From NCBI GenBank assembly GCA_965661105.1, contig CBFICR010000012.1, forward strand, positions 1-64,000: DNA of 64,000 bases, given 5' to 3'. The stretch comes from Eutrophocola sp965661105. Lineage in GTDB: Bacteria; Pseudomonadota; Gammaproteobacteria; Pseudomonadales; Pseudohongiellaceae. The notes beneath the pieces were generated by a model. The model had not been told where the DNA came from. It made no database searches and was given only the letters and a program-made list of their open reading frames with translations. Below, piece after piece: positions 42,224 to 51,255 of the stretch. Made by a program: the position numbers and the translations under genes. Every line of letters begins with the position of its first letter. Within the stretch, counting starts at the first letter, position 1.

Positions 42224-44215
42224 TTATCCCAGCTTATCTTTGTGATCTTCCCGAAATTGAATGAAATAATCCAGCGAGTGTGGATTGCTCATGGCATCTC
42301 GATTGGCGGCTTTGGCAGGATCTTTTCCCATCAGAATTTTTCTCACAGGGACTTCCATTTTTTTACCGGTAAGGGTGTAGGGGATTTCCTCTATCTGGTA
42401 AATCTCGTCAGGAATATGCCGCGGCGTGTAGTCGTTACGCAGTTTCTGGCAAATCTTTTGTTTAAGATCGTCATTCAGAATTTTGCCTTCGGGTAATTTT
42501 ACAAACAGCGGCATGAAGAACTGTTCGCCGGGTAGATCCAGGTTGACAATGATTGAGTCTTCCACGTCGTCCAGACCATCCACAGCGCGGTAAATTTCTG
42601 CAGTGCCGATACGAATGCCGTAGCGATTAAGGGTGGCATCGGAGCGCCCCAATACGAAGCAGCCATCTTCTTCATTAATCATGAAGTAGTCGCCCTGGCG
42701 CCAGATACCCGGATACTCTTCAAAATAGGTTTCCTGGTATCGTACATTGCCTTCGTCATTCCAGAAATAAAGGGGCATGGAAGGCATGGGCTGGGTTACA
42801 ACGAATTCGCCTACCTCGTTTATGAGAGAATTGCCGTTTTCGTCGAAAGCCTGTAAATCCACGCCCAGATGTGGCATCTGGATGACGCCTGCTTTTACTG
42901 GCAGGCCAGGCATTGGACCGCAGAAGCCATTGCAAATGTCGGTACCACCGCTGCCAGGAGCCACGTACAAATCACTTTTTACGTTGTCATAAAACCATTT
43001 AGTGCATTCAGCGGAAACCACTGAGCCGGCCAGCATAATCGATTCCAGTTTTTCAAAGGCAAACTTGTCCTTGGGCACCAGTCCCATATTTTGTTGCATC
43101 TGTTGCAGGGTAGGGCTGGCGCCAAACAGGACGGCACCGGCATCATCACACATTTTCCACAGCGCATCGGGTTCCGGATAAGTTGGATTGCCATCATAAA
43201 GAATCGGGCAGGCATCGTAGAGTAGTGAACTGATGACAAAGTTCCACATCATCCAGCCAGTGGTGGTAAAGAAGAACAGTCGATCCTGTGGTTTGAGGTT
43301 GTAATGTAATACACCCAGTACATAATGCTGAAGAATAATACCGCCATGGCCATGAACTATGGCTTTTGGCAGGCCGGTAGTGCCGGAAGAAAAAAGTATC
43401 CACAATGGATGGTCGAAAGGAACCTGCTCAAATTCAAAATCTTTGGCAGAGACAGGTTCCCTGTCCAGCAAATCCTGCCAGAGCACGCCATTATGTACTG
43501 GAAGTTCAGTATCTTTCCTGTCCAGATAAGGCAGATAGATAACGTTTTCAATGCTGGGTAATGTTTCAATAATATTTTTGACTTCAGCTTTGCGGTTAAA
43601 TGCTTTTCCCTTGTATTCATACCCATCAACACAGAAAAGGACCTTTGGCTCAATCTGTGAAAGACGATCAAGAACACTATGGGTGCCGAAATCCGGTGAG
43701 CAGGATGACCAGATTGCGCCAATGCTGCTGCATGCGAGAAGCGCTATTGCTGCTTCGGGTATGTTGGTCATATAGGAGGCAACCCTGTCGCCAGGCTTGA
43801 TCCCCATTTTTCTCAATTCTGTGGCGAGAACGCGGACACTATTGCCAAGCTCTGACCAATCCAGTTCATGAAGGATCTGGTCTTCATTTGCGTAAAGCAG
43901 GGCAGTGGTTCCCGGTTTTTCATTACGCAGGATGTGCTGGGCGTAATTAAGTTTGGAGCCGGGAAACCATTGGGCTCCCGGCATTGTGCGTTGGCCGAGT
44001 ACAGCCCTTGGGGGGGATGACGCGTGTATGTCAAAATAATCCCAGGCTGCTTGCCAGAAATCGTCAAGATGATCCAGTGACCAGCGTCTCATCTGGTGCA
44101 AGTCATCAAATTCGACATTTCGGTTTTCTTTCAGCCATTGCCGAAAGGCATTGAGGTTGGTTTGTTCAACCCATTCCGGGGAAGGTTCCCAGAGAATTTC
44201 GCCTACAGTCACCAT
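42224..44215 (-). CDS. aacS: Acetoacetyl-CoA synthetase
   Basis: The 663-residue protein has the ANL adenylation fold. The N-terminal region starts with ILWEPSPEWVEQTNLNAF, typical of acetoacetyl-CoA synthetases. The P-loop is SSGTTGLPKA, and the adenosine-binding FGASPTL and later GSVV segments follow in the right order. The hinge and C-terminal subdomain start at LGRSDATLNRYGIRIG, and the catalytic Lys lies in the LTGKKMEVPVRK end. The length matches AacS (about 650) better than acetyl-CoA synthetase by sequence. It would activate acetoacetate to acetoacetyl-CoA in the cytoplasm for growth on ketone bodies or polyhydroxybutyrate turnover. Confidence 0.93.
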   Translation of the reverse strand: MVTVGEILWEPSPEWVEQTNLNAFRQWLKENRNVEFDDLHQMRRWSLDHLDDFWQAAWDYFDIHASSPPRAVLGQRTMPGAQWFPGSKLNYAQHILRNEKPGTTALLYANEDQILHELDWSELGNSVRVLATELRKMGIKPGDRVASYMTNIPEAAIALLACSSIGAIWSSCSPDFGTHSVLDRLSQIEPKVLFCVDGYEYKGKAFNRKAEVKNIIETLPSIENVIYLPYLDRKDTELPVHNGVLWQDLLDREPVSAKDFEFEQVPFDHPLWILFSSGTTGLPKAIVHGHGGIILQHYVLGVLHYNLKPQDRLFFFTTTGWMMWNFVISSLLYDACPILYDGNPTYPEPDALWKMCDDAGAVLFGASPTLQQMQQNMGLVPKDKFAFEKLESIMLAGSVVSAECTKWFYDNVKSDLYVAPGSGGTDICNGFCGPMPGLPVKAGVIQMPHLGVDLQAFDENGNSLINEVGEFVVTQPMPSMPLYFWNDEGNVRYQETYFEEYPGIWRQGDYFMINEEDGCFVLGRSDATLNRYGIRIGTAEIYRAVDGLDDVEDSIIVNLDLPGEQFFMPLFVKLPEGKILNDDLKQKICQKLRNDYTPRHIPDEIYQIEEIPYTLTGKKMEVPVRKILMGKDPAKAANRDAMSNPHSLDYFIQFREDHKDKLG

Positions 44216-44407
44216 AGATAGATCAGTCCTGGTAAGTTTATTGCTGATTTTTTCAAGGCGGCAATACTATCATTCTCACTGGTCAGGGTCATTATCAATA
44301 CCACGGTAATTTTATTCGCCAATAAATAGCAAAGTTAACTGAGGCAAAATTCTGGCAATCTGTATAATCACGTTATATTTGCAGTTTGGTAGTCGGATAT
44401 TTAAATA

Positions 44408-44821
44408 ATGAAAAATAAAATGCACTTTCTGGTAGGCACCACACTAATCACCATGCTGGTGGTGGGTTTAACCTGGATTATTATCACAGTAAATAGTGAT
44501 ATGCAGATACCGGAGCTGGACAATGCCCTTGCTCAAAGAGGATTGGAGCTGGCTCAGTCCAATGGCTGTATTGCCTGTCATAGCCTGGATGGCGGTGTTG
44601 GTATCGGCCCCACATGGCTGGGTATGTATGGCAAGACAGAAACTCTCAAGGATGGATCAACGGTTATCGTGGACGCTGATTATATTATCGAATCCATTGT
44701 CAGGCCCGAAGCCCGGCAGGTTCAGGGTTATGAAAACCTGATGGTGCGTTATTTTCTGTCGGAAGAAGACTTGCAGGCCCTGGTAGAATTTACCCGCCAG
44801 TTGTCCCTGCAGGAACCCTGA
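44408..44821 (+). CDS. Membrane-anchored mono-heme cytochrome c
   Basis: The 137-residue protein has an N-terminal membrane segment (6-28) and the heme motif C54-I-A-C57-H58 in GCIACHSLDGGVGIGPTW. The domain resembles the cytochrome c fused to cytochrome oxidase subunit II (GPTWLGMYGK, DADYIIESIVRPEA, VQGYENLM), with a distal Met in the last element. The molecule is thus a stand-alone version of that domain. It ends 17 bases before the next gene, a lipoprotein peptidase, and could be co-transcribed with it. Confidence 0.88.
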   Translation: MKNKMHFLVGTTLITMLVVGLTWIIITVNSDMQIPELDNALAQRGLELAQSNGCIACHSLDGGVGIGPTWLGMYGKTETLKDGSTVIVDADYIIESIVRPEARQVQGYENLMVRYFLSEEDLQALVEFTRQLSLQEP

Positions 44822-44838
44822 CGGACTGGTCTCAGACA

Positions 44839-46389
44839 ATGATTCAACCTTTCCCACGCTTTCAATTACTTCTGACCGCTGTTGTTGTTATTTTTCTATC
44901 AGCCTGTGAAGGGAAAACCGGTGAGAGCTCTGAGCAGGCAACTGCCAGGCAGGTATTTATTGCTCACCGCAATACCGCCCTGGAGGCTTTCCAGCCCTGT
45001 AGCAGAACAGGCACTACTGTGTTGGCGACTGTGGTTGCCGAAAGTCTTTGCACCACATTCCGGGTTCCGGAAAATTACGATGCCCCCCAGCTTCGGCAGA
45101 TTGACCTTAAAGTGATGGTGATTCCTGCCCTGAGCGACCTGCCAGAACCGGACCCGTTATTTCTGCTTGCCGGTGGGCCCGGTCAGGCTGCTACTGATTT
45201 GCTTCAGGTTGCACAGGTGTTTTCCCGGGCTCGTACCGATCGTGACATTGTTCTGGTGGATCAGCGTGGTACAGGGGAACTGAGTCCCTTTGATTGCCAG
45301 ATGGACGAAGAACAAACGGCAGCATTTGAAGCACGGGATCCAGGTTTTGATGAAGTCATGGCAGCGCAACTGCAGATTTTGCGTGATTGCCTGAATGCGA
45401 TGGATGCCAGCCCGCAGTTTTACACCACAGATATCGCCATGCGTGATCTGGATGCAGTAAGGCAATTGCTGGGTTATTCCCAATTAAATCTATGGGGTGC
45501 TTCCTATGGATCCAGAGCCGCATTAGCTTACCTGCAGGCTTATCCAGCAACGACCCGGACAGTAATTATCGATGCCGTTGCACCAACGGCAATCGCCCTG
45601 CCTTCGTTTACTGAGCGCGACGCCAGCGCCTCACTGGAAAAGATTTTTCAGGACTGTGCTGCGGATAAACAATGCAAACAGGCATTTCCTCAACTGGCGC
45701 AGCACTATAGTGAGTTACTTGAGAGGCTGGCCTCACCACAGCCAGTGACAGTCGTTAATGATGCAGATTTTAGTAAGCTTGAAACCACTATCGCAGATTT
45801 TGAATTTCTCAATATCCTGCGCCAGGTGCTTTATAGTCGGGAAGCACAGCGTCTGATTCCATTAATTATCGAACAGGCATGGGAGGGAAACTACAAGCCG
45901 CTGTTTTCCCTTACCGCCCAGTATTCACAGAACCAGATTAATCAGGGGATGTTTCTCTCGGTTATCTGTAATGAGGATTATCCATACATAGATCAGGCAA
46001 CCCGACCCCGTACCGAATACCTGCTTGAATCCTCGATGTTTAACAGTTTTATTTACGAAGCCTGTGCTATCTGGCCCAAACGGGAGATGCCAGCTGCTTA
46101 TTTTGAGGCGGTCAGCGAGGACAAACCAGTGCTGATTTTTTCAGGAACCCTGGATCCGATAACTCCACCGCAGTGGGGAGAGTTGGCTGCTGAAGCTCTG
46201 CCGAATGCCAGGCATTTTATTCTTGAGGGGTTTGCCCATGGCACTCCCTTTACCCAGTGCACGGCAACAATCATGAACAGTTTTATTGAAGCAGGAACCT
46301 TGGCAGACCTCGATGGCGAATGTGTCGAACGGTTTGCAAGACGTCCTTTCTTTATCACCCCTGGCGGGAGCAGTGCCAGCAATGATTGA
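44839..46389 (+). CDS. Lipoprotein alpha/beta-hydrolase, tripeptidyl-aminopeptidase-like
   Basis: The 516-residue protein has a lipoprotein signal with lipobox LSAC (LSACEGKTG). The nucleophile is S222 in LWGASYGSRAAL, the oxyanion HGxP equivalent is AGGPGQAA near residue 112, and DQRGTGELSPF is the conserved motif of the proline-iminopeptidase/TAP subfamily. The C-terminal end has FSGTLDPITPPQWGE (Asp) and EGFAHGTPFTQC (His), a TAP-like C-terminal domain. It would cleave short peptides or amides in the periplasm. Its stop codon overlaps the following ABC ATPase gene by eight bases, so translation is coupled to an exporter. Confidence 0.88.
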   Translation: MIQPFPRFQLLLTAVVVIFLSACEGKTGESSEQATARQVFIAHRNTALEAFQPCSRTGTTVLATVVAESLCTTFRVPENYDAPQLRQIDLKVMVIPALSDLPEPDPLFLLAGGPGQAATDLLQVAQVFSRARTDRDIVLVDQRGTGELSPFDCQMDEEQTAAFEARDPGFDEVMAAQLQILRDCLNAMDASPQFYTTDIAMRDLDAVRQLLGYSQLNLWGASYGSRAALAYLQAYPATTRTVIIDAVAPTAIALPSFTERDASASLEKIFQDCAADKQCKQAFPQLAQHYSELLERLASPQPVTVVNDADFSKLETTIADFEFLNILRQVLYSREAQRLIPLIIEQAWEGNYKPLFSLTAQYSQNQINQGMFLSVICNEDYPYIDQATRPRTEYLLESSMFNSFIYEACAIWPKREMPAAYFEAVSEDKPVLIFSGTLDPITPPQWGELAAEALPNARHFILEGFAHGTPFTQCTATIMNSFIEAGTLADLDGECVERFARRPFFITPGGSSASND

Positions 46390-47101
46390 AGTACGACATC
46401 TTTGCAAGCGGTTCAGGGATATTGTCGCCGTCGATGATGTGGGCTTTACCGCACGCAATGGCGCTATTACCGGGTTACTGGGTCATAACGGAGCAGGAAA
46501 ATCCACAACTTTGCGTATTCTTTATGGCTTGTTAAAAGCCGATCAGGGCAGTGCGATGGTGGATGGCGTAGATGTTGTGACTGACTCTCTTGAAGTACAG
46601 GCCAGCATCGGAGTGATGACTGATGCGCATGGTCTTAATCCCCGCCTTACCGGTCGCGAACATATCGAATACTTCGCCCGCTTGAGAGGTATGGAAGAGG
46701 CACTGATCCAGACGCGTATAGATGGATTGATCGAAACGCTGGATATGGGTGACATAGCAGAACGACGGGCAGAGGGATTCTCACAGGGTGAAAAAATGAA
46801 GGTCTGCCTGTCGAGATCACTTGTCCATGATCCGCGCAATCTGATCATGGATGAGCCAACCAATGGACTGGATGTGATGACCACACGCAGTGTTCGAAGT
46901 ATTTTGCAAAAACTGAAACAGGAAAATAAATGTATTTTGCTGTCCTCCCACATCATGCAGGAGATAACGGCCCTTTGTGATGAAATTATTGTCATTGCAG
47001 AGGGCAGGGTTCTCATGCAGGGCACTCTGGATGAGCTGGCTCGTGTAACCAGAGAAAGTGACCTGGAAGAGGCTTTCATGAAAATCACGAGGCAGGGATG
47101 A
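46382..47101 (+). CDS. NatA-like ABC transporter ATPase
   Basis: ATG 46382 lies within the last codons of the hydrolase gene; an upstream start in the same frame would lie wholly inside that gene and is rejected. The 239-residue protein has Walker A GHNGAGKST, the unusual signature FSQGEKMK, Walker B NLIMDEPTNGLD and the switch His in LLSSHIMQEI. FSQGE replaces the common LSGGQ, as is known for NatA-type ATPases. It pairs with the NatB-like permease whose ATG overlaps its TGA by four bases. Confidence 0.92.
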   Translation: MIEVRHLCKRFRDIVAVDDVGFTARNGAITGLLGHNGAGKSTTLRILYGLLKADQGSAMVDGVDVVTDSLEVQASIGVMTDAHGLNPRLTGREHIEYFARLRGMEEALIQTRIDGLIETLDMGDIAERRAEGFSQGEKMKVCLSRSLVHDPRNLIMDEPTNGLDVMTTRSVRSILQKLKQENKCILLSSHIMQEITALCDEIIVIAEGRVLMQGTLDELARVTRESDLEEAFMKITRQG

Positions 47102-48309
47102 TGTGGTCTGTCGTCACCCGCAAAGAGCTCAAGGATGCCTTGAGGGATCGGCGTGCTCTTGCAGCCTTGCTACTGTTCCCTCTACTGGGGCCGGTGATGA
47201 TCTATTTTATGTTCAATATGCTTATCGATATTGCCGAAGATGCTGTTGAGGTCACTTTGCCAGTGGTTGGTGCTGAGTATGCTGGTGACCTGATTGATTA
47301 TCTTCAGCAAAATGGCATAGATATCGAGAACATGAATTTGAATTCCAGGCCTGCCAGTGAAGGGGAATTTTATTCACAGCCGCAGCTTGATGAAATAAGC
47401 CAGGCCATCAGGAGTCGCCGTTTTGATTATGTGCTGGTAATTCCCCCGCAATTTGATGAACTCATCGGCGCCTCCAGACGTAGCAATATCGAATTGCATA
47501 TGGAAAGTACGCGCACGACATCATCCCCCAAGGTCAGCAGGGTAAGCAGCCTGATTGAGGCATGGTCCAGGGAAACCGCCGCCTTGAGATTGATCGTACG
47601 GGGAATTAATCCGGATATTATTTCACCGGTGTCTATCGTGCGGATTGATGTGGCCAGCCAGCAGTCCCGCGTACAAAGTATTCTCGGCATGGTGCCGTTT
47701 TTTGTGATCATGGCAGCTTTTGTCTGTGGTATGGGGGTGGCTGTGGATGTGACTGCCGGGGAACGTGAGCGCAAGTCACTGGAACCGCTACTGGTAAACC
47801 CGGTGCCACGTTATACCATCGTCATCGGAAAATGGATGGCAGCAGTATTGTTTTCAGCCACAGGACTTGTGCTGGTGATGATTCTGAACTTCTTCAGTCT
47901 CAGCCAGGTGCCTCTGGAAGAAGTTGGCATTGTGTTTAATTTTGGACGCTTGGAAATAATCGGGGTGTTGGTAACAACTTTGCCACTGGCGCTTTTTGCC
48001 CCCTCAATCCAGATATTCGTCGGTATCTTTGCCAAATCCTTCAAGGATGCCCAGGCCTATTTATCCTTTATTATGCTGCTGCCAATGGCGCCATTTTTTT
48101 TCAACATGTTTAATACCCAGGATAGGGAGTTCTGGATGAACTTTGTACCAATGCTGGGGCAGCATATGCTGTTGACGGACGTGGTGCGTGGTGAAACACC
48201 GGAAATTATCGACTTTATTCTGGCAGGGATGTCGCTTTTATTTTATTCAATGATATTCATTTTTGGCGCGTCGCAATTAATGAAAAAAGAAAGAATAATT
48301 TTTACCTGA
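47098..48309 (+). CDS. NatB-like ABC-2 permease
   Basis: The 403-residue protein starts with VVTRKELKDALRDRRALAALLLFPLLGPVMIYFMF, the first membrane segment of NatB-type permeases. A large extracytoplasmic loop (about 45-190) and five or more membrane segments follow. AFVCGMGVAVDVTAGERERKSLEPLLVNPVPR is the family hallmark at the cytosolic loop. The ATG overlaps the ATPase stop (ATGA), so the two are co-translated. Known NatAB exports Na+ in Bacillus; many relatives export peptides or drugs. The neighbouring peptidase may process or detoxify the same compound, which is inference. Confidence 0.9.
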   Translation: MMWSVVTRKELKDALRDRRALAALLLFPLLGPVMIYFMFNMLIDIAEDAVEVTLPVVGAEYAGDLIDYLQQNGIDIENMNLNSRPASEGEFYSQPQLDEISQAIRSRRFDYVLVIPPQFDELIGASRRSNIELHMESTRTTSSPKVSRVSSLIEAWSRETAALRLIVRGINPDIISPVSIVRIDVASQQSRVQSILGMVPFFVIMAAFVCGMGVAVDVTAGERERKSLEPLLVNPVPRYTIVIGKWMAAVLFSATGLVLVMILNFFSLSQVPLEEVGIVFNFGRLEIIGVLVTTLPLALFAPSIQIFVGIFAKSFKDAQAYLSFIMLLPMAPFFFNMFNTQDREFWMNFVPMLGQHMLLTDVVRGETPEIIDFILAGMSLLFYSMIFIFGASQLMKKERIIFT

Positions 48310-48335
48310 AAACCTTCAGGTTATTCATAGCTGTA

Positions 48336-49607
48336 TTATCGGTGTTCCTTGATATGAGCTTTCAGGTCGACAATAACTTTCAAGGCAATTAACAATAGTA
48401 GTGCCAGCAAACGCGAATCAAGTGCCAACACCAGAAAGCCGCCAATAATTAACGTTACATGCATTATCATGATTCTGCTGTAAGGTTTGTGCATCTGGTC
48501 CTTGATGGTGAGCCTCAGATACTCCTGCCTGTCGATGAAATTTTCCTTGAATGAAAACCCGTGACTGACAAGCAGAGCTACGACGGCTATCCACGTTGAT
48601 TTAAATATGGCCAGAACTTCTGGAATGGATGCAGAAACCCCGTCATTCTCAATAAACAAGGCAAATATAAACATCAGATGGACCGCCATGAAGGCACCAA
48701 AATGGCCGATAAAAAAAATGCTGTAAAAAACCGCCACCGGACCGGCAATACGAAACATTTTCAGGATATTAAACAGAGCGATAATGGCACTTTCCAGCCA
48801 GAACAACAGCATGATATCGCCAGTTTCCCAGCCAGCCAGAATCACCCCGCCCACAGGAATGAGGTTTGCAGCTAGCAGCAGATAAAGGCTGGCTTTGCTG
48901 TTGGTACTTGAATGTAAAGCTGTGCCTGATTTATGAGCCACAGAAGTCAAGGTAGGGTTATGCTGCTCAAGCGGCTCCTGGTTTTCAATCTTCTTCTGTA
49001 TTTCTGCAGAGAGTTCAGGTGGTACCGGATGCTGTAATGTCTGTTGAATTCGAAGCAACAAGCCCCTGGCTCGATACTGTGTAATATTCGAACCAAAGCT
49101 TATTGGAATATGCAGATAATCAAAGGCAAGATGCTTGCCACGCCACGTTGATCCTTTCTGACTGGTATTCTCTACGTAGCGCAGATCACTGATATATTCC
49201 AGTGGGCTGCTGGATTCAATACCCAGATTAAACAGCTCTATTCGCAATCGTATTGTGTTGGGTTCTACAATCAGCACTTCCTGTGCAAAGATCATCGCCA
49301 TCAGGATCAGGGCCATCACCCCAATGCCGGCTGACCAGCCAATAACCCAGAATATGCTGAAAAGAGATGTAGTAAGATCAAACAGGTCATCCATTTCTCC
49401 CGAGCCAAAATCCATCTGAAACAAAGGCATACTGAATACAGCCAGCAAGGCAGCAACAAAGAAAATTGCCGGCCATGACTTATTCAGCGGGAACTCCTCA
49501 ATAAAGACGGTGTTGCCTGCAGAAGGGGAGCGAAAGCCAAATTTAAAAGCGGGTCGATAAGATCCTGATTTCTTCATTTGAGCAAGTGGTGACCTGGATT
49601 GGGCCAT
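48336..49607 (-). CDS. DUF6498-containing membrane protein
   Basis: The 423-residue protein has two parts. The N-terminal part (about 40-200) has two hydrophobic segments followed by a soluble stretch with EPNTIRLRIELFNLG, which looks like a PH-like domain. The C-terminal part (about 245-420) has about six hydrophobic segments and the pattern LLLAANLIPVGGVILAGWETGDIMLLFWLESAIIALFNILKM, matching DUF6498. No enzymatic motif is seen. It converges with the NatAB-like operon. Confidence 0.78.
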   Translation of the reverse strand: MAQSRSPLAQMKKSGSYRPAFKFGFRSPSAGNTVFIEEFPLNKSWPAIFFVAALLAVFSMPLFQMDFGSGEMDDLFDLTTSLFSIFWVIGWSAGIGVMALILMAMIFAQEVLIVEPNTIRLRIELFNLGIESSSPLEYISDLRYVENTSQKGSTWRGKHLAFDYLHIPISFGSNITQYRARGLLLRIQQTLQHPVPPELSAEIQKKIENQEPLEQHNPTLTSVAHKSGTALHSSTNSKASLYLLLAANLIPVGGVILAGWETGDIMLLFWLESAIIALFNILKMFRIAGPVAVFYSIFFIGHFGAFMAVHLMFIFALFIENDGVSASIPEVLAIFKSTWIAVVALLVSHGFSFKENFIDRQEYLRLTIKDQMHKPYSRIMIMHVTLIIGGFLVLALDSRLLALLLLIALKVIVDLKAHIKEHR

Positions 49608-49730
49608 TATTATATTACCCGTATATCTGGCATTGTCTGATCTTACTTATTTTGCGGCATTGTTTCTATTCCTGGAGAATTTCGTGTAAACACACGGATT
49701 TCGAAACAAATTAATCGGATATTCTCCAAC

Positions 49731-49770
49731 TATCCGTAACTATCCGTAACTATTCTTAGCTATCCTTAAG
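49731..49770. repeat. Decamer tandem repeat
   Basis: TATCCGTAAC occurs twice perfectly, followed by TATTCTTAGC and TATCCTTAAG, in the leader region about 90-130 bases upstream of the DUF4159 gene. Confidence 0.85.
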
Positions 49771-49858
49771 TATGAGAGACTGGTAATAATGACTTTGTTT
49801 GGACAGTTATGGTCAGCATGTCACAGGCTGTCTATTATTGTTCCTGGCTACGCTTTTT

Positions 49859-50689
49859 ATGAAAAACACTATTGGTCTTATTTTGTGTTCACTTATGCTG
49901 GTGCTTTGTCTGCCGGTGGCAGCACAGCGTGAGTTTCGTGAATATCCCGGGTTTGAATATGAACCGGATCTTCATTTACCCGCTGACTGGGATGTCGCCG
50001 GGGAATTCGTCAGTGGGCGTCTCATGTACCCCTCCAATGTTCGCATGGGGTGGCGCGGCAGTGACTGGGAGCAGGGGGGTACCAGCTGGGCCGTGGATTA
50101 TCCGAAAGGTGATCGTACCTTTGTCAGCTTACTCAGGCGTTTTTCAACCATTAATACCCGCTCTGTCGAGCAGCCGGTAAACCTTAATGACGGTGATGAT
50201 GTTTTCTACTGGCCTTTCCTGATGGTAGGGTTGGCAGGCTACTGGGACCTGACTGATGCACAGGCTGCAAAGCTGAGGGATTATCTGTTACGTGGTGGTT
50301 TTCTGTTTGCAGACAGTTTTTTTGATTCGTCTTCCTGGGCTGGTTTTGTGAATGGCATGAACAAGGTGTTTCCAGGTCGCCCCATTGTTGATCTGACAGC
50401 GGACCATCCTGTTTTTCATACGGTTTACGATATTCCAGCGCTTGCCGAAACGCAGATCCCCAATATGAATTCACTGATGGGAGGCGGCGGTGGCTGGCTC
50501 GGTGATGGCAGGACGCCCCAGTGGCGCGGCATTATGGATGAGAGTGGTCGTCTGATGGTACTGATTGCCTTTAACAATGATGTGGCAGATTCATGGCAGT
50601 GGGCTGACGATGTGCGTTACCCCCATGAGAAAGTTAACCTGGGATTACGCCTGGCCGTGAATATTGCTGTGTATGCGATGACGCATTGA
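49859..50689 (+). CDS. DUF4159 family secreted protein
   Basis: ATG 49859 gives a signal peptide (KNTIGLILCSLMLVL... to VAAQ); a TTG twenty codons earlier does not. The 276-residue protein has SGRLMYPSNVRMGWRGSDWEQGGTSWAVDYPKGDRTFVSLL, FYWPFLMVGLAGYWDLTDAQAAKLRDYLLRGGFLFADSFF and a DHPVFHTVYDIPALAE stretch, the usual DUF4159 elements. In other bacteria DUF4159 genes go with MoxR/DUF58/BatA genes; none is nearby. The protein is exported and its function is unknown. Confidence 0.82.
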   Translation: MKNTIGLILCSLMLVLCLPVAAQREFREYPGFEYEPDLHLPADWDVAGEFVSGRLMYPSNVRMGWRGSDWEQGGTSWAVDYPKGDRTFVSLLRRFSTINTRSVEQPVNLNDGDDVFYWPFLMVGLAGYWDLTDAQAAKLRDYLLRGGFLFADSFFDSSSWAGFVNGMNKVFPGRPIVDLTADHPVFHTVYDIPALAETQIPNMNSLMGGGGGWLGDGRTPQWRGIMDESGRLMVLIAFNNDVADSWQWADDVRYPHEKVNLGLRLAVNIAVYAMTH

Positions 50690-50696
50690 CCTGGTC

Positions 50697-50717
50697 GCAA
50701 GTTACAAGTTACAAGTC
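50697..50717. repeat. Heptamer repeat directly after a stop codon
   Basis: GCAAGTT, ACAAGTT and ACAAGTC follow each other seven bases after the DUF4159 stop. They have the same heptamer form as the repeats at 27371 and at the left arm of the element at 22376. Confidence 0.8.
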
Positions 50718-50750
50718 ACTAAAAGTATCCAGTCCTGATGACAGGCTCGC

Positions 50751-51062
50751 CTAGTGAAGCAGTTCTACCGGGGCATTAGTCACCAGGCCGGCACCGTCAA
50801 TGGTATCGAAGACACTGACTGTCACACCGTCTCTTACGTTTTTAAGATGTTCCACCAGTTCACCAACAGCATAGGCTTCTGCCTGGTCCCTGTTGCCAAA
50901 CAGGTAAATTCCCCCGGCCATCTTGGTGGCTTCATCGACCAGCCAGATTTTCCAAATGAGTCCGTCCACGCCGGTAAATCTGCCAGCGGCTTCTTCCGAA
51001 TGGGTTTCTATTTCTGCCTGAGTTTCGGTATAGGGGAAGTTGATCTGCACTATCGACGACAT
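50751..51062 (-). CDS. YdhR-like monooxygenase-fold protein
   Basis: The 103-residue protein fits the YdhR family of dimeric alpha-beta barrel proteins: IVQINFPYTETQAEIE, a FTGVDGLIWKIWLVDEATKMAGGIYLFGN stretch with the conserved Trp-Lys, and a final INVxDTI-like end. E. coli YdhR is about 100 residues. The fold is that of small heme-free monooxygenases, but the reaction is not known. It is followed on the minus strand by no other gene. Confidence 0.82.
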   Translation of the reverse strand: MSSIVQINFPYTETQAEIETHSEEAAGRFTGVDGLIWKIWLVDEATKMAGGIYLFGNRDQAEAYAVGELVEHLKNVRDGVTVSVFDTIDGAGLVTNAPVELLH

Positions 51063-51192
51063 AAACGATTACCTTTATTGTTTTTTTATCCTGGAAGCGA
51101 CACTTTAATTAAGCTGGCGTATGTCAGCAACCCCCAATCAGAGGAAATAACCGGAGGTAATAACTCTCTGACATTGAAAAAAAATTGCAGAC

Positions 51193-51224
51193 AAAAAAAA
51201 GGGCCAGTCTCAAGGTACTGGCCC
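51193..51224 (-). terminator. Rho-independent terminator of the peroxiredoxin gene
   Basis: GGGCCAGT pairs with ACTGGCCC (8 bp, 8-base loop). Read on the minus strand the stem is followed by T8. It lies 32 bases past the peroxiredoxin stop. Confidence 0.92.
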
Positions 51225-51255
51225 AAAGAGGGGTTAGGGGAATTCGTAATCGTGC

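Noticed and set aside
46286..46381. Upstream start of the NatA-like ATPase
   Set aside because: It lies wholly inside the peptidase gene and precedes the first conserved strand (IEVRHL) by 32 unrelated residues.
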